From Anopheles merus (taxonomy: Eukaryota; Arthropoda; Insecta; Diptera; Culicidae), in the NCBI RefSeq assembly GCF_017562075.2, contig NC_054084.1, forward strand, positions 31,017,158-31,081,157: a stretch of 64,000 nucleotides of DNA, in the 5' to 3' direction. The notes under the pieces were generated by a model. It had not been told where the DNA came from. It ran no database searches and saw only the letters and a list, made by a program, of their open reading frames with translations. Every line of letters starts with the position of its first letter. Position 1 is the first letter of the stretch. The position numbers and the translations under genes are program-made. This document shows, one piece after another, positions 14,013 to 27,740 of this stretch.

Positions 14013-14288
14013 CTATGCCTCTCTGACAAGGTTTCTGATAACAAATGACGCAATTGTGACATCAACTGATGCTGTTGTGTTCTTGTATCCCATTTGAAAC
14101 ATTCCGCTTCTGATAATTGTTGACAATTTTGCAACATCATTTGAAACTTTGCAACTTGTTATGAAAATCACATCATCCATTCTCGTCACAGCGTCCTCGT
14201 TCGGTCGCTTTTCATCCTCAACATAATACGATACGTTTTCGTTTTTCTTACAAAGAATGTAAAACATTTCCACTGCCCTTAAAAACAC
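14013..14288 (-). other. Unassigned 91-codon open frame in the tkv intron
   Basis: The frame starts at an ATG and encodes 91 residues with a fairly protein-like mixture (EDEKRPNEDAVTRMDD and similar stretches), unlike most chance frames here. I recognise no domain, and no splice sites or promoter support it. Local sequence contains repeated CATTTGAAAC motifs, which could simply reflect repetitive noncoding DNA. It is listed as a possible but unproven coding segment. Confidence 0.12.
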
Positions 14289-15590
14289 TCCCCTTCCGCC
14301 TAGAGAAAAGCTAAAAACGTAAGCGACGATCGTCGTCGACCAAAAACTTTAACCAAACCCTCCTCCTACCACGGGAATTGCTCTGCATACGCATGTTTGG
14401 CTGAGAAGTGAAAAATTGTTTATGGTTTTTGTGTGCTCCTGTTCTCGATCTTGCTGTCTCGATTGTGCTGGGAAGCTGAGGCAGGGAAGGGGTGGAAATC
14501 TCACACACAAACAGAGCGGAGGGAAGCCAGCCAGCCAGTCACGTGGAAGAGAAAAACGATGCTAGGTTTGTTTTACGATGTGTTACGAAATGTTTCGAAT
14601 TTTGTGTGCCACTATTGCTTTTTCCCCCCGGGGGAAGGGTGCCTACTAGTGGAAACATCTCTCCACTCCCTCCTCCCGACACTCTTCTGGCACGCCGTTG
14701 GGCGTCTCCGCAATGATTAACTGCGTCTTCCGTTTCGTTGCTTGTGTCGCTCGGCACGAGTTTTCCCAATCTCGTCGTGGTGGTGTGTAAGAGAGAGAGA
14801 CAAGAAGCGGGAAGGGGAGACGGGAGGAAACACGTTCTTCCGGACTAGTTCTGGGCTAGTTCGATATGAAAAAATAAGCAGCATATACCGATTGAGAAAC
14901 CATCTCATAGGTGGATGTAGGAGTATTATTTATGTTTATTTTCTTATCGTTTTATATAAAACCCCCAAAAATACATTATTTATCGAGAAGTTTGATCTCA
15001 TCAGTTCATAGAAGGTTTGCATCCTAAACTCATCCATCGCTCTTGAAAATCTCTTCACTTTAATATTAAAATATCTACCTCTATGCCAAGCCTTCGTAGC
15101 AAAAGCCTTCCAACAGTCATTGCTGATAGTTCTGATCGAAAATTATTATGCTTTCTATTTTCCTGCCCACTGCTGTGTGGTGCAGCATAAACCCACCTTC
15201 ACGCGATGCAGCTGCGCACATAATTATTCATAGCGCTCACACTACGGCCCACACCTCTCATCTTCTTGCACGATAGCTATAGCCCTGAGGGGAAGCATCA
15301 AATCGTTTATCTTTTCCTCCTGATCATCATTTTCTCATCGTGCATTTTATGCTGATCGTGCACTGCTTCTCCTCCCTGAACACTTTGCCCAACCGGGCGT
15401 AAGCGCATTAAAGCGATAGAAAACATAAAGGTGTGCAATATTCCACCCCCTGTACACACGCTTGCGAAGATAGGACGAGAAAATGTCAGCTCTTGTGGGC
15501 TCTGTACACGCGTGGGGCTTTGATGGCTTTGGTCGGATTTGCCTCCTTCCCCCTTTCATTTTGATCGTGATCGATTCACGATGGGGCAAT

Positions 15591-15597
15591 CTCTCTT

Positions 15598-15657
<60 letters not shown>
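15591..15657. repeat. (CT)n microsatellite
   Basis: A nearly pure CT dinucleotide run of about 65 bases in the tkv intron. It generates long spurious Leu-Ser and Arg-Glu frames on the two strands. Confidence 0.95.
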
Positions 15658-15660
<3 letters not shown>

Positions 15661-16563
15661 TCTGCTGTGCTTGATCCGTTTATGGACATGAGTTGCATTT
15701 CCGGCTCATGTTTTTGCAGAGGAAGCGAATTAACGGCGCAAGGGACCCAATTCGATGCGCCGCACGTGCACGCCAACTCCCACTGGAATTGTGCTCTGCC
15801 AGGCTTAACGGGGTTTTGTGTGTGCGTGTGTGTGTGGGTGCTTAACGGTCGAATGCATCAGACTAACGAAGCGAGTGCGTGGGGGAAGCTTAAAAATGCA
15901 GTTCCCCACCCAATCTCCCACTCGGATGCAGCAGGATGAGTGAGCAGCCCTTTGGGACGGTTGCGTAGGCCCGCGGCCGGCTTCTGCAGATTATAAGCAG
16001 CAGCAGCCACTCGCTGGTGCTAAATAATCGAGCAAATACAAAGGGAACATTATTATGCCTTTCCATGGTGATGAGCCGGGAAGGGCAGAAAGGATTTAAG
16101 AAATATGAGCAAAGATAAATGTGCGCGCGCGCGTGCGTACAGTTTGGGCGGCTGCACCGATGCGTTGTTCAATGTGAATTCTTTCCCATACAGTGGGAGG
16201 ATGTGCGTGGTACGCCGTAGTAAGCAGCGGAAAACAGCCCCGAAGATGTGTGGGAATGATGGTGTAAAGGCAGACTCCACCACATTAACCGTGGTGTGGA
16301 AGTATGTTACCTATTTGAAGCATCCATTAACGCCATTCAAATAGTTTCGCTTTAGAGAGCTCCCTGTGATGGGGACAACCCGAAACAAATTTGACTTACA
16401 TCTTCTCTTCGACCACTGCCTCTATGTGTGTGTGTTTGTCTTTGTGATTTCAAAAGGAGCTAACTTCATTAGTCAACATAAAAGCTAAATTACTCGCCTG
16501 CAGCTGCTACAGCAGCCGCCACTCCGAGCAGCATTTTCTCACCGTACAGCAAACAACGTTTGA

Positions 16564-16613
16564 CTAATGGTTTGTTTCGTTTTTTTTCTTCTTCCTTTTC
16601 TTTTTAGGTATGT
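16564..16613 (+). promoter_or_regulatory. tkv: Candidate recursive splice (ratchet) site in tkv intron 1
   Basis: A branch-point-like CTAAT (16564-16568) is followed by an almost uninterrupted pyrimidine tract (16571-16605). The tract ends in TAG at 16605-16607, directly abutted by GTATGT at 16608-16613. A 3' splice site fused head-to-tail to a 5' splice site is the signature of recursive splicing of long introns in Drosophila (consensus polyY-CAG|GTAAGT). After the first splicing step exon 1 would end G|GTATGT, regenerating a donor. The site divides the 28 kb intron into about 10.8 and 17.3 kb parts. There is no exon to define, so an ordinary exon is unlikely. Confidence 0.6.
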
Positions 16614-19600
16614 TGACAAGATGAGTTAAACGTGGAGACGCGTAAGGAAAGAGCACCAGAAATACACAAAAAAAGACACTAAACAAGCACCCATCAATTA
16701 CGGAACGTTCGGAATTTGGCCTGCTCAGACACTCATCGATCTAATAATACACCTTTGGGCACGTCAATTATGATAAGGCAAGCAGGGTGTAGGGTACAGC
16801 AGTACCAACATCTACACCCCAACAGGCATGCATTTTTTGTTTTGCAAGTGGCAAACTTGCACGCGAACCGGAAGTTGCTTTCGCGCAACTAAATTCCTTC
16901 CTGTGCGCGCGCGGTTGTGGGCCTGCTCCATCGCACATAAATGACATCATCCCCGAGTCTGGCGGGGGCTGTGCGTGTGTTATCATCCCACCGAGAGCGG
17001 CCAAAGAGAAGAGGGAGGGTGTTAAGGTCGGAACGATCGAGCGTTGTGCGGGCAAAAAAAGGATTCCAATCACAGAAGAAACTAGGGACGGAACATTAGT
17101 TTTTTTTTTTGTTTCGTCGCTTACATTCCGATCCATCATGCAACATCACAGCAAGATAGATTAGCCGGAAGAAGGCGAACGGGGCGGAATGCTACGACAC
17201 ACTATCGCGCTCGTTCGATAACTCATTCGCTAGAAAACCACCCACTTGTGCCCAGGGGGGGGGGGCGTTGGATTAATCATTGTTTGCTTGCCGTGGTTTG
17301 GCACGATATAGTGACGTGTGGTTGATGATGATGCCCCGGTATGATGCATCACAGAGTGCATCACAGCCTCCTCCAACTTCCACGAAAATGCGAGCGAGCG
17401 ACATTTTGCAACGACAGGAGGGGGGGAAACACACACATCCCACGGTCGAGAGCGTTTAATTGCGATTGGCAAAATTGCGCAACGGAATGGCATGTGCATC
17501 TGGTCGGTCGACGAGAGCAGAGCGCGTCCGCACGAGGACGTCGACGACGAACCAAAACCGGGAATTTAGAGTTTTAAAAATAGTACTGCACATCACTGCA
17601 CTCTGTCCGTTGGTGGCGTGCGGGCCGTGTGTGGTTGGACCGTTGATGATGTTGTTGTCCCCGATGCAGCTGCTGTGCTGCGTGAGTGTGTGTTTGTTTC
17701 TGTTACACAGCGCAGAAAATCGGGAGCATTCGGCGGTGCAAAACACTCTCGCCGCGCTGCGTAATCATTGCAACTTCACCGGCAGCAGCCGAGTGACGAT
17801 GAAAGCACGACGGCATGAGGCAGCAGAAGAAGTTTGCTTGTGTTTGGATTGTGGGCTGCTCGGATGGGCACGCGAAAGCAAATTTTATGAATGAAATCTG
17901 CCCGTTTTGCAACTCGCCGCCAGTGCCCCGCGCCGCTACCCACATAGCGCAGGCACCACCACCCCCTGTGCTGCGGTGGGGGGCCAAACGCGTGCGCGTC
18001 GGGGGCGCAAAGTTAATCTTCTTATTTGCATTTCGCCCTGTTAGACTCTGGGGGTGCATTCTGGTTCGGCACTACACCATCATCGACAAGGTTTCGTTTC
18101 CTTTTTTTGCGATCCAACCAACTCTCTTCGCGCGAGAGTGAGTGAGTGCACACACACAGTAACACATGTGAGTGTGTTTTCTACTGTTTGATTTATTTTG
18201 ATTTTTTTGGTAGTGGAATTTCTTGATCATGATTCTGGTTTTTCTATCCACTCACTCGTGTAACGGACGGCTTTGGCAAATGGATAAATAAACTTCATCC
18301 CGAATGGCGTCTCTCTCCGCGCCTTCAAGAGTCAATCAGTACAGTCACCCTCCCCTTGCCACAGCCACCAGGCACCGGCAAATCTACAAATCAGTCCGCC
18401 GATTGAATCCGTTATTTAAAGACGCTCGTTCGGCGGCCGGGCGGCTAATGGGTCGACCGTGCCGATGGGGGCGCTTTAATTGATGCACTTCTCAAATCAA
18501 ACTCAATTTAAACTCGATCGAGTAGCTAGCGGAGAGGAAGGGGCGGGGGGAGGGTAACGATTCAAATTCATCGACGATTTTATTTTCGTCCCCGGCGTGT
18601 CGAGCACGCGACCTACACACGCGCTGCTGCTGGGTTTTCTTTGCCGCGCGGGCATCGGTTTGGTGCGTTTTGCGACAGTCCCGCAACGTGGCCACCAATA
18701 GCCAACTGTCCCATTAATTACGTCCGACACGGGGGTAGATTATTACGAATCCGAGTGCTTCCCCCCTCCCATAAAGTGATAAAACTTGACCGAATACGAC
18801 TGCGAGGCTCTTTCGAGGGTTGTATGGTTTTTTTGTTTGGTGACCGTCGGTCATTCTCTCGGGTTTGGTGCTTTTTTGAGCATGTTTTTATGATTTGAAA
18901 CTCAAAACAAGCGCGAGAGCGAGAAGACGTATCCTTTATTATGCATGTAACAACATCGGACGATTCTGGCCAATGGTGTGTTTTTCGGGCGCCTTTGTTT
19001 TTGTCTTAATTTTTGAAAGCTCTCTTACTAAAAAGATAAGCAAATTTGGCTGGAACCGGTAAATCGTCAACGACAGGTGGCTTCCACACTTTTTTGCTGT
19101 GTGTGTTTTAAACTCTTTTGTATGTCTATACGCGCGGAACCCTTATCGTAAAGTTGCTCCGGTTTCTTATGGCTGTGGTCGTTGGGTAGGGATGATCGTT
19201 GCGCGAATCGTTTGGAAAAACCCACAGGCAGCACTACTACTGATAAAACCAAACAGCAGTCAGCCGAATGTTGTTGTCATGTTTGTTTTGAAAGCTTTTC
19301 TAGCGATAGACGCGTAAAGCGTTGTTAGACACTATAAGACGCCATGCCTACCACAAACGCTCAGGGGGGGTAAGCGGGGTTTATATTAATTGTATCGCTT
19401 TTTTTACAATTAAAGTGCTGTACGCGCAGGTGGCATTCCGATTCAGTTGCATTTGAAGCTTGTTTCCCCTTTTGTCGTTTCTGCATCGTGTGCAATCCGT
19501 ACACAAAAGGTAAGCGGCGAACGGCAGAAATGAGAGCAATTAATAGTGGCGGTACCGTTTTAATTCGCCTGTTGTCTTTCCTTCTCGCGATCTCTTAAAG

Positions 19601-22600
19601 AGCAGTGTACACCATGATCGTGTTTCACCGCTGCGCGGTTCGCTAATTATGGATGATCTGCACTCACATCCGCTGACCCGCCGTCCTGTCTTTCCCGCCC
19701 AGCATGCACTTGCACGCTGTGGTAGCTTATGCACCCGATTTATTATGCCAATTGAATCGAAAGCATCAACTAGCCAGAGCGATGCGCTACCTACACTCAC
19801 AGAGACACACAGTGCAGCACAAACCGTTTGCTTCTTTTTCTCTCTCTCGGGTAAAGTTTATGCTTTTGCAGCATTTCGCATTAATCAAAGCGCACAGTAC
19901 ATGGCCCTGCGCTCTTGTGCGATGATGAAAACGGGTGAGGGAGATTTATTTATACTAATTTTAACCCATAACTGCTCAAGCATCCCATCGCCTCTATGTA
20001 CCAAATGATCACTGTCAGTCTAGTTCTAGATCTGCGGGTCTGCTCTGCTAGAAATCGAAGAAAATTGCTACACTGGCACTGGAACCCTCTCCCGGGATGG
20101 CAGCAGTAGCATCATTAGCCAATGCTACACACACTCACGATGGGCTTTATTAAAATGCAAAAGTAACTGATCCTTGCTGCTGTTGCTGCTTCACCACCCG
20201 TACCAAAGTCGCAATCGGTTCGTTGATCGTCTTGAAACGATTCAACCATCTCAACCACAATGTCCCCTCAATCCCGTCGTCTCCTGCACTATGCATGTGT
20301 GTGTGTCTGTGTACGTTTGTTTTGTTTTCAAAACGCGATCATATGATGATGCTCCCTGTGCCTCTTAGGGCAGGTTTCAGCACACTCACAAAAAACAAGG
20401 CAGTCGAAAACGGTTTTAATAACATCACGATCTTGCGCGCGCGATCTTGCATGATGCTGCTGCTGCTGGTTGCGTTCGGGTTGATGATGGGTTGTAATAA
20501 TGGAGGGCTGAGAGAACCCGAGAGCAAAAGAACAGATTGAGAAGCAGGCGAGAAAGCGAACGATGGAAGCGGGAAGCGCGTAAAAACCGCGCCTTTGCAG
20601 CTGAGGAAGATGAATAATGGGGAAGGAATGGAGTAGTGGTAGCGCAAGATGTATATGTATGTATGTGTGTGTGGAGCCAGTGTTCAATGGAGGCCCAGAG
20701 GGGTAGCAGCGAGTGTTGGATTCGTTAGATGATTACAAACATATGGGCCCGGGAGGCGTCTGGCTAACGTTGCTGCTGCTGTTGCCCGGTTTAGCGCACG
20801 CACGGAGGAAGGTCGTTGTGAGTTCGTGTTGTGCTTGCATGTGTTGGTACCGGCTGGGACGGTTGGGGAGGCGGGCCATCTCTTCCGCGCCACGTTCACG
20901 CGAGCCCGGAGATTGATCTCGCCTAATGACGCGGTAGTTGGTGCTCCACAGCTGGAACGACTGCTAATTTCGAGCATCTCTTGACACGAGCAGGCTCTCC
21001 TGCCTGCTACTGCCGAGACAGAGAGCACAGAACGGCAACATTCGGACGACCATCTTGCAGTCCCATCACTGCTTGGAGTGGGTTATGATATACATCCTGT
21101 GTTCTGGTTGTCTCCTGGAGGGTATCGTATCTTCCTGCACTACTACTACTAACCCCCTAATCGCCAAACCGTTCCCAACGATGCCGGGTTGGAGATGAAG
21201 GGGCTCAGAAAACCAGTTCTCGAAATTCTCGTTCGAGCGTTTTTCTTCGCCACGATCGTGTCCCGGACGAGAGCCGGACGCGAGAACGTACAACCGGACC
21301 GAAAGTGGGAATCTCCTTACGCAGCAGCTCGTGCCTCAGACTCAGACGGGCAGACAGCACACAAACACCGATGAAATGGCTGTAGGGTGGTTTGGTAGCG
21401 AGGGTTGTAGATCATAATCAATTGGCTCGCCGTTTCGGGGTCCACAGACAGACGCCGTTGTGTGTATGTTTGTAGTTGCGGTTGTGATGTTGAGGTGCCA
21501 TGTGCCATGGATGAAAGATTTGCTGGTAGTCGTGGACACAAGAAACGTGTTTGAGTAGTGGTGGATGGCAATCAATAATAAGCTCTCTCTAACGTGGAGA
21601 GCATTAGAGCATAGAGAGCGAGAGAGAAATCAAGCTTGTCGGCGATCTTAGTAATGGTCGGACCGGCTCGGGCCCCAAGATCACGATCGTGCGATTTTTT
21701 GAAGTTGCCCCCAGCGTGGCAGCACGCGCGCACACGCGGCCAGTTTTACGCCTCGGGGTGGATACGTTTACTTCCTGCTATTATTGCACACCCCGCTGTA
21801 TGCCGCGACCGTTTCATTGAGGCGTTTTTTTTTTTGGAGGTGTTTAGGAGTTTCTTTTTTGCTAAAGAGTTTTGTTTTTTGTTGTTATGCGGCTGCTCTT
21901 TAGGTTCTAGAAAGAGTCTGAGGCTGAGGAGTTGAAATCTCCTTTATTTGCTTTCTATGCTTCCTCAATTTGTCAGCTTTAGACTGAACTGAGTTTGGAT
22001 ATTCATGATGATAGGAGTATCCAATTGGAATCTTAATGTACTGTCTCCTAAACTTAAGCAAAATTTGCTTCCAACAGGTTTTAAAATTCAAGAAGTCGCG
22101 AATTGACGTCTACAATGGAGACCCTTAAAGTGTGGGAGGAAGCCATATTCTGTGTCCCAAAACCATCACAAAACCGCAATCTCACCAGCTTCCTTTTTAA
22201 CATTCCATTCCCCAACGGCACACCAATGTAGACGTGCGATAAAAGCATAAAGAAGTAACACAAAAAACCGTTGTGTGTTAACTTATTCTTTGCCGGGTTC
22301 GCCGGTTCCCTTCCCGCTAGCTTCAAACCCGGCACCCTCGACAATGTAGATGCTTTATGCTTTTCTCCTTTCGCCTCCCATCACTCGGAGGGTTCTCGGT
22401 GTCTCGAAATGCGAATGTATAATTTATGGTATTCATTTTCGGTTGATCGAAATGATTAATTGACACCAATTGTTTGTGCACGGCTGGCCTGGTGCCTCGG
22501 AAGAAGAGGTATTGGTGGGTGGGGAGGTATTGAGATCATTTCGGCTGCTGGTGAGTAGACCAGGGCATGGTCAGAGAAGGTGGCGGGGGATTCCGTTTGA

Positions 22601-25600
22601 AATTGATTGAAATTTATGGGCCGCTCCCGCAGCAGCAGCAGCAGCAGCAGCACCAACAAAAGCCTTTAGCTGGATAGGTACGCAACATTCGCAGTATATT
22701 TGCCTGGAGAGCGCCTGTTTGAATATGTGGGCCTTTAGGGATAATACCGAGCGCGACGGATCCCTGCGGGTTCCCTGAGCCCTGAGGACCGGTTTTGTGC
22801 CGCGGGACTTCCAGGCCTTCTGCTGCTGGCTTGGAAGAATGGATACGATGTGCTGGAGCATTATCGAGGCAACTCTCCAGCTAAGCGACAGTGATCTATT
22901 AGGGCGGCGATTGGGTGTAAGTTGCGCGCTTCTGGTATTATTTGGATCGTTTGGCGTTCTAGGGGTGCACAAACAACGTTTCACTTTAATAGAGATACAT
23001 CCTAGGGTAAAGATCACTATACAATACGGGTAGTTCAGGGTTGCCTGTTTGCTTAAGCAGTTAGCATCTCAGTCTAGTTCAATATCTTGGACTTGAATAA
23101 TTGGACCATTCCAATATCTTGGTAAATTGGGTTGGATCTTCATGGGAGAAAGTAAATGTTTATTTCATGTGGCTACAGCCTCGTCCAACGTATAAGCAAG
23201 ACGTTGACCATCTACTTATCACCTCAAAATCTGAATGACGTACAAAACGTAGTTTTTTTTTCTCAGGATCTGATGTATGTCTGATACATTAACGAGGTTG
23301 TACCAACAGCTACCCATAAGCTTTTAAGCGATGATTCTTTGCTCATAAAGACTCTTGAACCTAAAGATGTAGAGCTCGCTCAGTTTTTCGAGAATGTAGA
23401 GCAAACAGTATTGTTTTCCTTTTACCCAATTCCCTAGAAAACTTTCCGCCGGATCTTCAAGAATATGAAACCAAAACTCCTGAAGGAGCATTCTGCTCTG
23501 GCTGTAATTTATATTCAACGATTCGTGCTTCCTTCTGCTACCCTCGCTTTGCCCGATGTCGATCGCTCGAGCAAAAAAGTTGATACGCGCTGCACATAAT
23601 AACTAGCACATGCCGAGCGTGTGCTGCTGTTCATGTGGTTTTGAATATTTCATCTAGTAAAAGGGAGCTGGCGCGCGTGATCGCGTAGGAGGGTGGGGGC
23701 GAGTGGCTGTACTTAACACAGCGGCGGAACAATTATTATAATGCTGCCTACATAAATATGCCGGGGGGTCGGACGGCACAGCGGCAGGTAAGGAGATCGC
23801 GACCGTATGCCGTCTGTGTGTTGCTTTGCCCGTTCTCCAATCTCTTTGGAACATGATCTCTCTCAGCAGCAGCTAGACGAAGAACCACTACCCCCTTTTA
23901 CCATATTGCGCATACACGGCGGGGGAGAGGCCCCGTTTTTTGGGGAGGGTGGTGGTATTTTGATTGAAGTTTGCCCCGTGAGCCCGGCAGCGGAACAACT
24001 GGGAGGCAAATGCTTTATTCAAATTATCTCCCACCCACACAAACACCCAAACCACCACCCCTTCCAAATCCAGCGGTTTTCCAGATCGATCAACCGATCG
24101 GATCGTTTCAGACGTTTCAGTTGTGTATTTTTTTTTTATTCGCCCCGGCCGGATGCTGTGTGTTGCGCACCGAATTAGCGCGGTTGCGTGTGCGCTGCGC
24201 GAAGCAGCTGCCATCGTTCGGCCATCGATCGATCGCTAGATGGTGTAATAGGCGTGTGTAGGCGTCGAACCTGTGCTGTGTGTTTGGGTGTGCGCGATCG
24301 GTTGAGCAAACAGCGGGTGGAAACAACCACGCTTACGGACGGAGACGCTGTGTTGGGTTGTTCTCGATCTGGCAATCGATCGACACCACCAGCCACCCTG
24401 TCCCTCTTCCACTTCCATGCTGCACCACAAACATGTGTTTTAGAGCGTTTTTCGTCTCGTACACATGCCGACGGAGAAGCGGGGACCATATGGTTTTGAT
24501 TTATCACTCACTGCTGATCACCAACACGAGCATACTGCCCCCCCCCCCCTCCTCCTTCCCGTGTTCCCCGTGGGGCATCAATCAACGATTTTTTTTTGGA
24601 GGGCATCTTTCCCCTGGACCGACCAGATGTGTTGTTTTGGTCAACTCCGGCATGTTTGCTTGCCCTGGATCGATGATCATGTGTGTGCGTGTGTAGATCA
24701 TACATATACATTTTTTGTAGAGGAAATGCCCTCACCAGTCCTCACCAACAAGGGCTTAATGTTATGTTTTGGCTTCTGGTTTTTGTTGGTTGTAGATATA
24801 TCTGGCTAAGCGTACAGCTCCTCAGCGTGGCGCAACTTTCCATAATTGGTATCTCGTTGACAGATAGTTGCTATAGCTAAACACAGTGGGCGCAGAGAAC
24901 GGGAAAAAGGGAGGTAGCTCAACTCATTAGACCCCAAAACAGATAGGACCTTCACGCAGAGAGGCGCATTCATCGGGGTTGTTGATCGATTTCTGAAACA
25001 GACAATCCCCAAAACAGTTGGGTCCTCGATGTCTGTATGCTCTCTTCCTCTAACTCTCGGCACGTGGCACAGTTGGGAATTGGATTCCCGTACAGACGAG
25101 ACGAGTTCGTGTTCGCGAGTAGACGAAATCGCAGCAAGCCACCCCAAAAGCAGCGCTTCACTACTGCGTCAACCGTATTGTCACATGACTGTACGCCACA
25201 GAATCAAACGCAGACTGGTTGACGTCAAAGTTACGTACACACAGGGCTGACGGCGGGTACACACAAAGGGGGGGGCGTTCTCGCGCGAGTATATGGTGTG
25301 TTCTTCCGGTTCTTGGGGCTCCCAGCCTTAGGCGCTTACACCGAACAGAATGGCATACAAATTGGATTGCGTTAACTACGTTAGTGAAATGCGGGGCGCA
25401 CCGGGAGGACATTGGACAGCTAAACATGGAGCCAGGGCTTACAAACACACACAGCATACTGCGGGGGATGTCCTCCGTCATATGCCAGGTAAAATTAGCA
25501 TGCTCCTCGCACAGGAGTACATGTTGTTATGCGAAGACATATCGGGGTTTAATTTTTCGCGAACTTACACCGCGTTACGCGACGCGTTCGCCTAGAGTGT

Positions 25601-27704
25601 GTTGAACCCGCGCGGGACTAAAAACAAACCCAGGATGATTGGTTTTTTTTTTTTAAGGGGACTTGAGGGGCCTGTCATCTGTCCGTCAATTGCGTGTGTT
25701 TTTTTTTCTAGCCGTTCAAATAGGTCATCATACGCAAACGGAACGCGACGCAGTAAGCACACGGCCGCACCACGTTCGACACGAGAATTCGATTGTGACT
25801 TTGTTGTTTAGTTTATTGCTGCTGCTGCTGCTGCTGCTTGTTGCCGTTCTGTGTTAAGTTACGGAAGTGACATTTGAGTTCTCTTGATTCGATTGCCGGC
25901 TGTGTTCTGTGTGACTCAGAATTCAGCGTTTAGATGAGGTTTGACCTTTTTTAACGGGTTTTGTAGTAATCCTGCTCCTCCCAACCATGTTATGGGCCTT
26001 TTTATTTTTTTTGGTTGATTACCATCGCCACACTCCTAGAACGAGGGATTGGGGATTTTGGGCCAGCTTAGAAACAGGTATCATGCCACCCGGTATATAT
26101 CTGATGCTTCGATGCTCTGCCATCTCCTTCACTAAGATTTGTCGTCGTAAAAATGGACATTTATGGCAGTTTTGATATCCGATCCGCAAACTGATCCGGG
26201 TGACACATACGCCACGATCACGCCTTGCTGGAGGGTGTATAGCAGGCATTGGATTTTTTGGTTCCATTCCCAAAAGAGCTGTGCCCTCCTGCCAAACGAT
26301 CGATCGCTGCCGCGGTCTGATTCATTCACCCAAAAGCGAACAACATTCGCCTGGACGACGACGACGACGACGACGACCATATCTCGCCGGTACGATCGAT
26401 GAGTCAGGGAGCGATACGAAACAAATATGCTAATCTACGTTCACCTTAGTTTCCGTGGTACGTAGTAGTAGGACGTAGCACCTGAATGCAAGAGGGCAAA
26501 CTGGTGCCGAAGGAAGGGACGGTGGCGGTGGCTCAACATTCGCGCCAGATTGGGCTAATGTTTTTGAGGAGTTTTTGAATGGGTTGGGCTCTCTTCTTAC
26601 CGTAAAATTCTTCTCGAAACTCCTGCACCAAACGTGTTCCACCAAAAAAAAAAAAACCAACGCTCCCCTCGGCAGGAGGTCCTCGTCAGATCGTCCTCGC
26701 CTTCTTGGTTGTCTTCCATTCCTCTCTACCCCTTTCCGTATGCGTGTGATTGATCGAAAGGCTTCAAAGCTGACGGTTTGTTGTTCACGTTGGTGTCGCG
26801 TTTGACGCAGCAGGGAGCAAAAGCCAGCAGCAGCCGCCTGCAGTGGGTAGCGATCCAAAAGAGAATCGAGTCTCTTGGGGGGGGAAGGGGGGGGGGGACG
26901 AAGAGACTGTTTTATTTTTTTCGTTACGCTTTATTGTACGATATTTTCAGCCTGTTGAATTTTATTACCCTTTTGGTGTCTGTGTGTGTTTGTGGCAAAT
27001 TTATCGATCATTTTCGGTGCGCGATTATTCCGGCACCGGGCGGCTGGTCCCAAACCGGATTGTGAACGTTCGCTAGTGGATACAACCGGAAGTGTGGGTT
27101 TTAATTGCAGTTTAATTTAGTCGCACGACTTTGATTGCTCCAAGACAACAGGACTCCCGAAACGCGGAAAGGCACTTTAAAATGGATGGCGAAAGAAGGT
27201 TTGTCGTTTAGATCGTTTTGTGTTCCAAAGTTGAAGTCTGGCTTTGTGAACACTGTCTTCAAATGACAGTGACGAGTAAAATCTTTGCCGAGCAAATATT
27301 GATCTTTTGCCCTGTGGGTGCTGCAGCAGAGCAAAGGAACGAAGAACAGACCATCACAGACCGCTGTCCTGCTGTTCCGTTTGCCGAGTTCGTTCGACAA
27401 ATGTCATCGATGGTCAACTGCCTGGTTGCGGATATAAGGCCCCCTTCCCATACTGTCATCATTTGCGTTTGAGTTATGCGCACTGAGTGCGTCTCTGCCT
27501 GAGTGCGTGCATGCGTGGGTGCATACCATTCCAACATCCGAACAGCCCTCGCATTTCGCAGGGCGAGCATGGAGGCAGACGCGTCACAACTATGTGTCCT
27601 CGCCCATTGTGCGCCCTACTGTCTACGTTTCAACGGGGAACGTGCCTGCCGGTTCACAGCCGTTCGTCACGGTGACACACCGTGGTGATATTAATAGACG
27701 CTTC

Positions 27705-27736
<32 letters not shown>
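27705..27736. repeat. (GA)n microsatellite
   Basis: A GA-rich dinucleotide run with a few AAAG interruptions in the tkv intron. Confidence 0.8.

Positions 27737-27740
<4 letters not shown>

Noticed and set aside
17645..17680. Signal-peptide-like frame (MMLLSPMQLLCC) followed by a strong donor GTGAGT in the tkv intron
   Set aside because: The donor leaves phase 0, but the tkv exon at 33907 needs phase 1, so joining would shift the frame.
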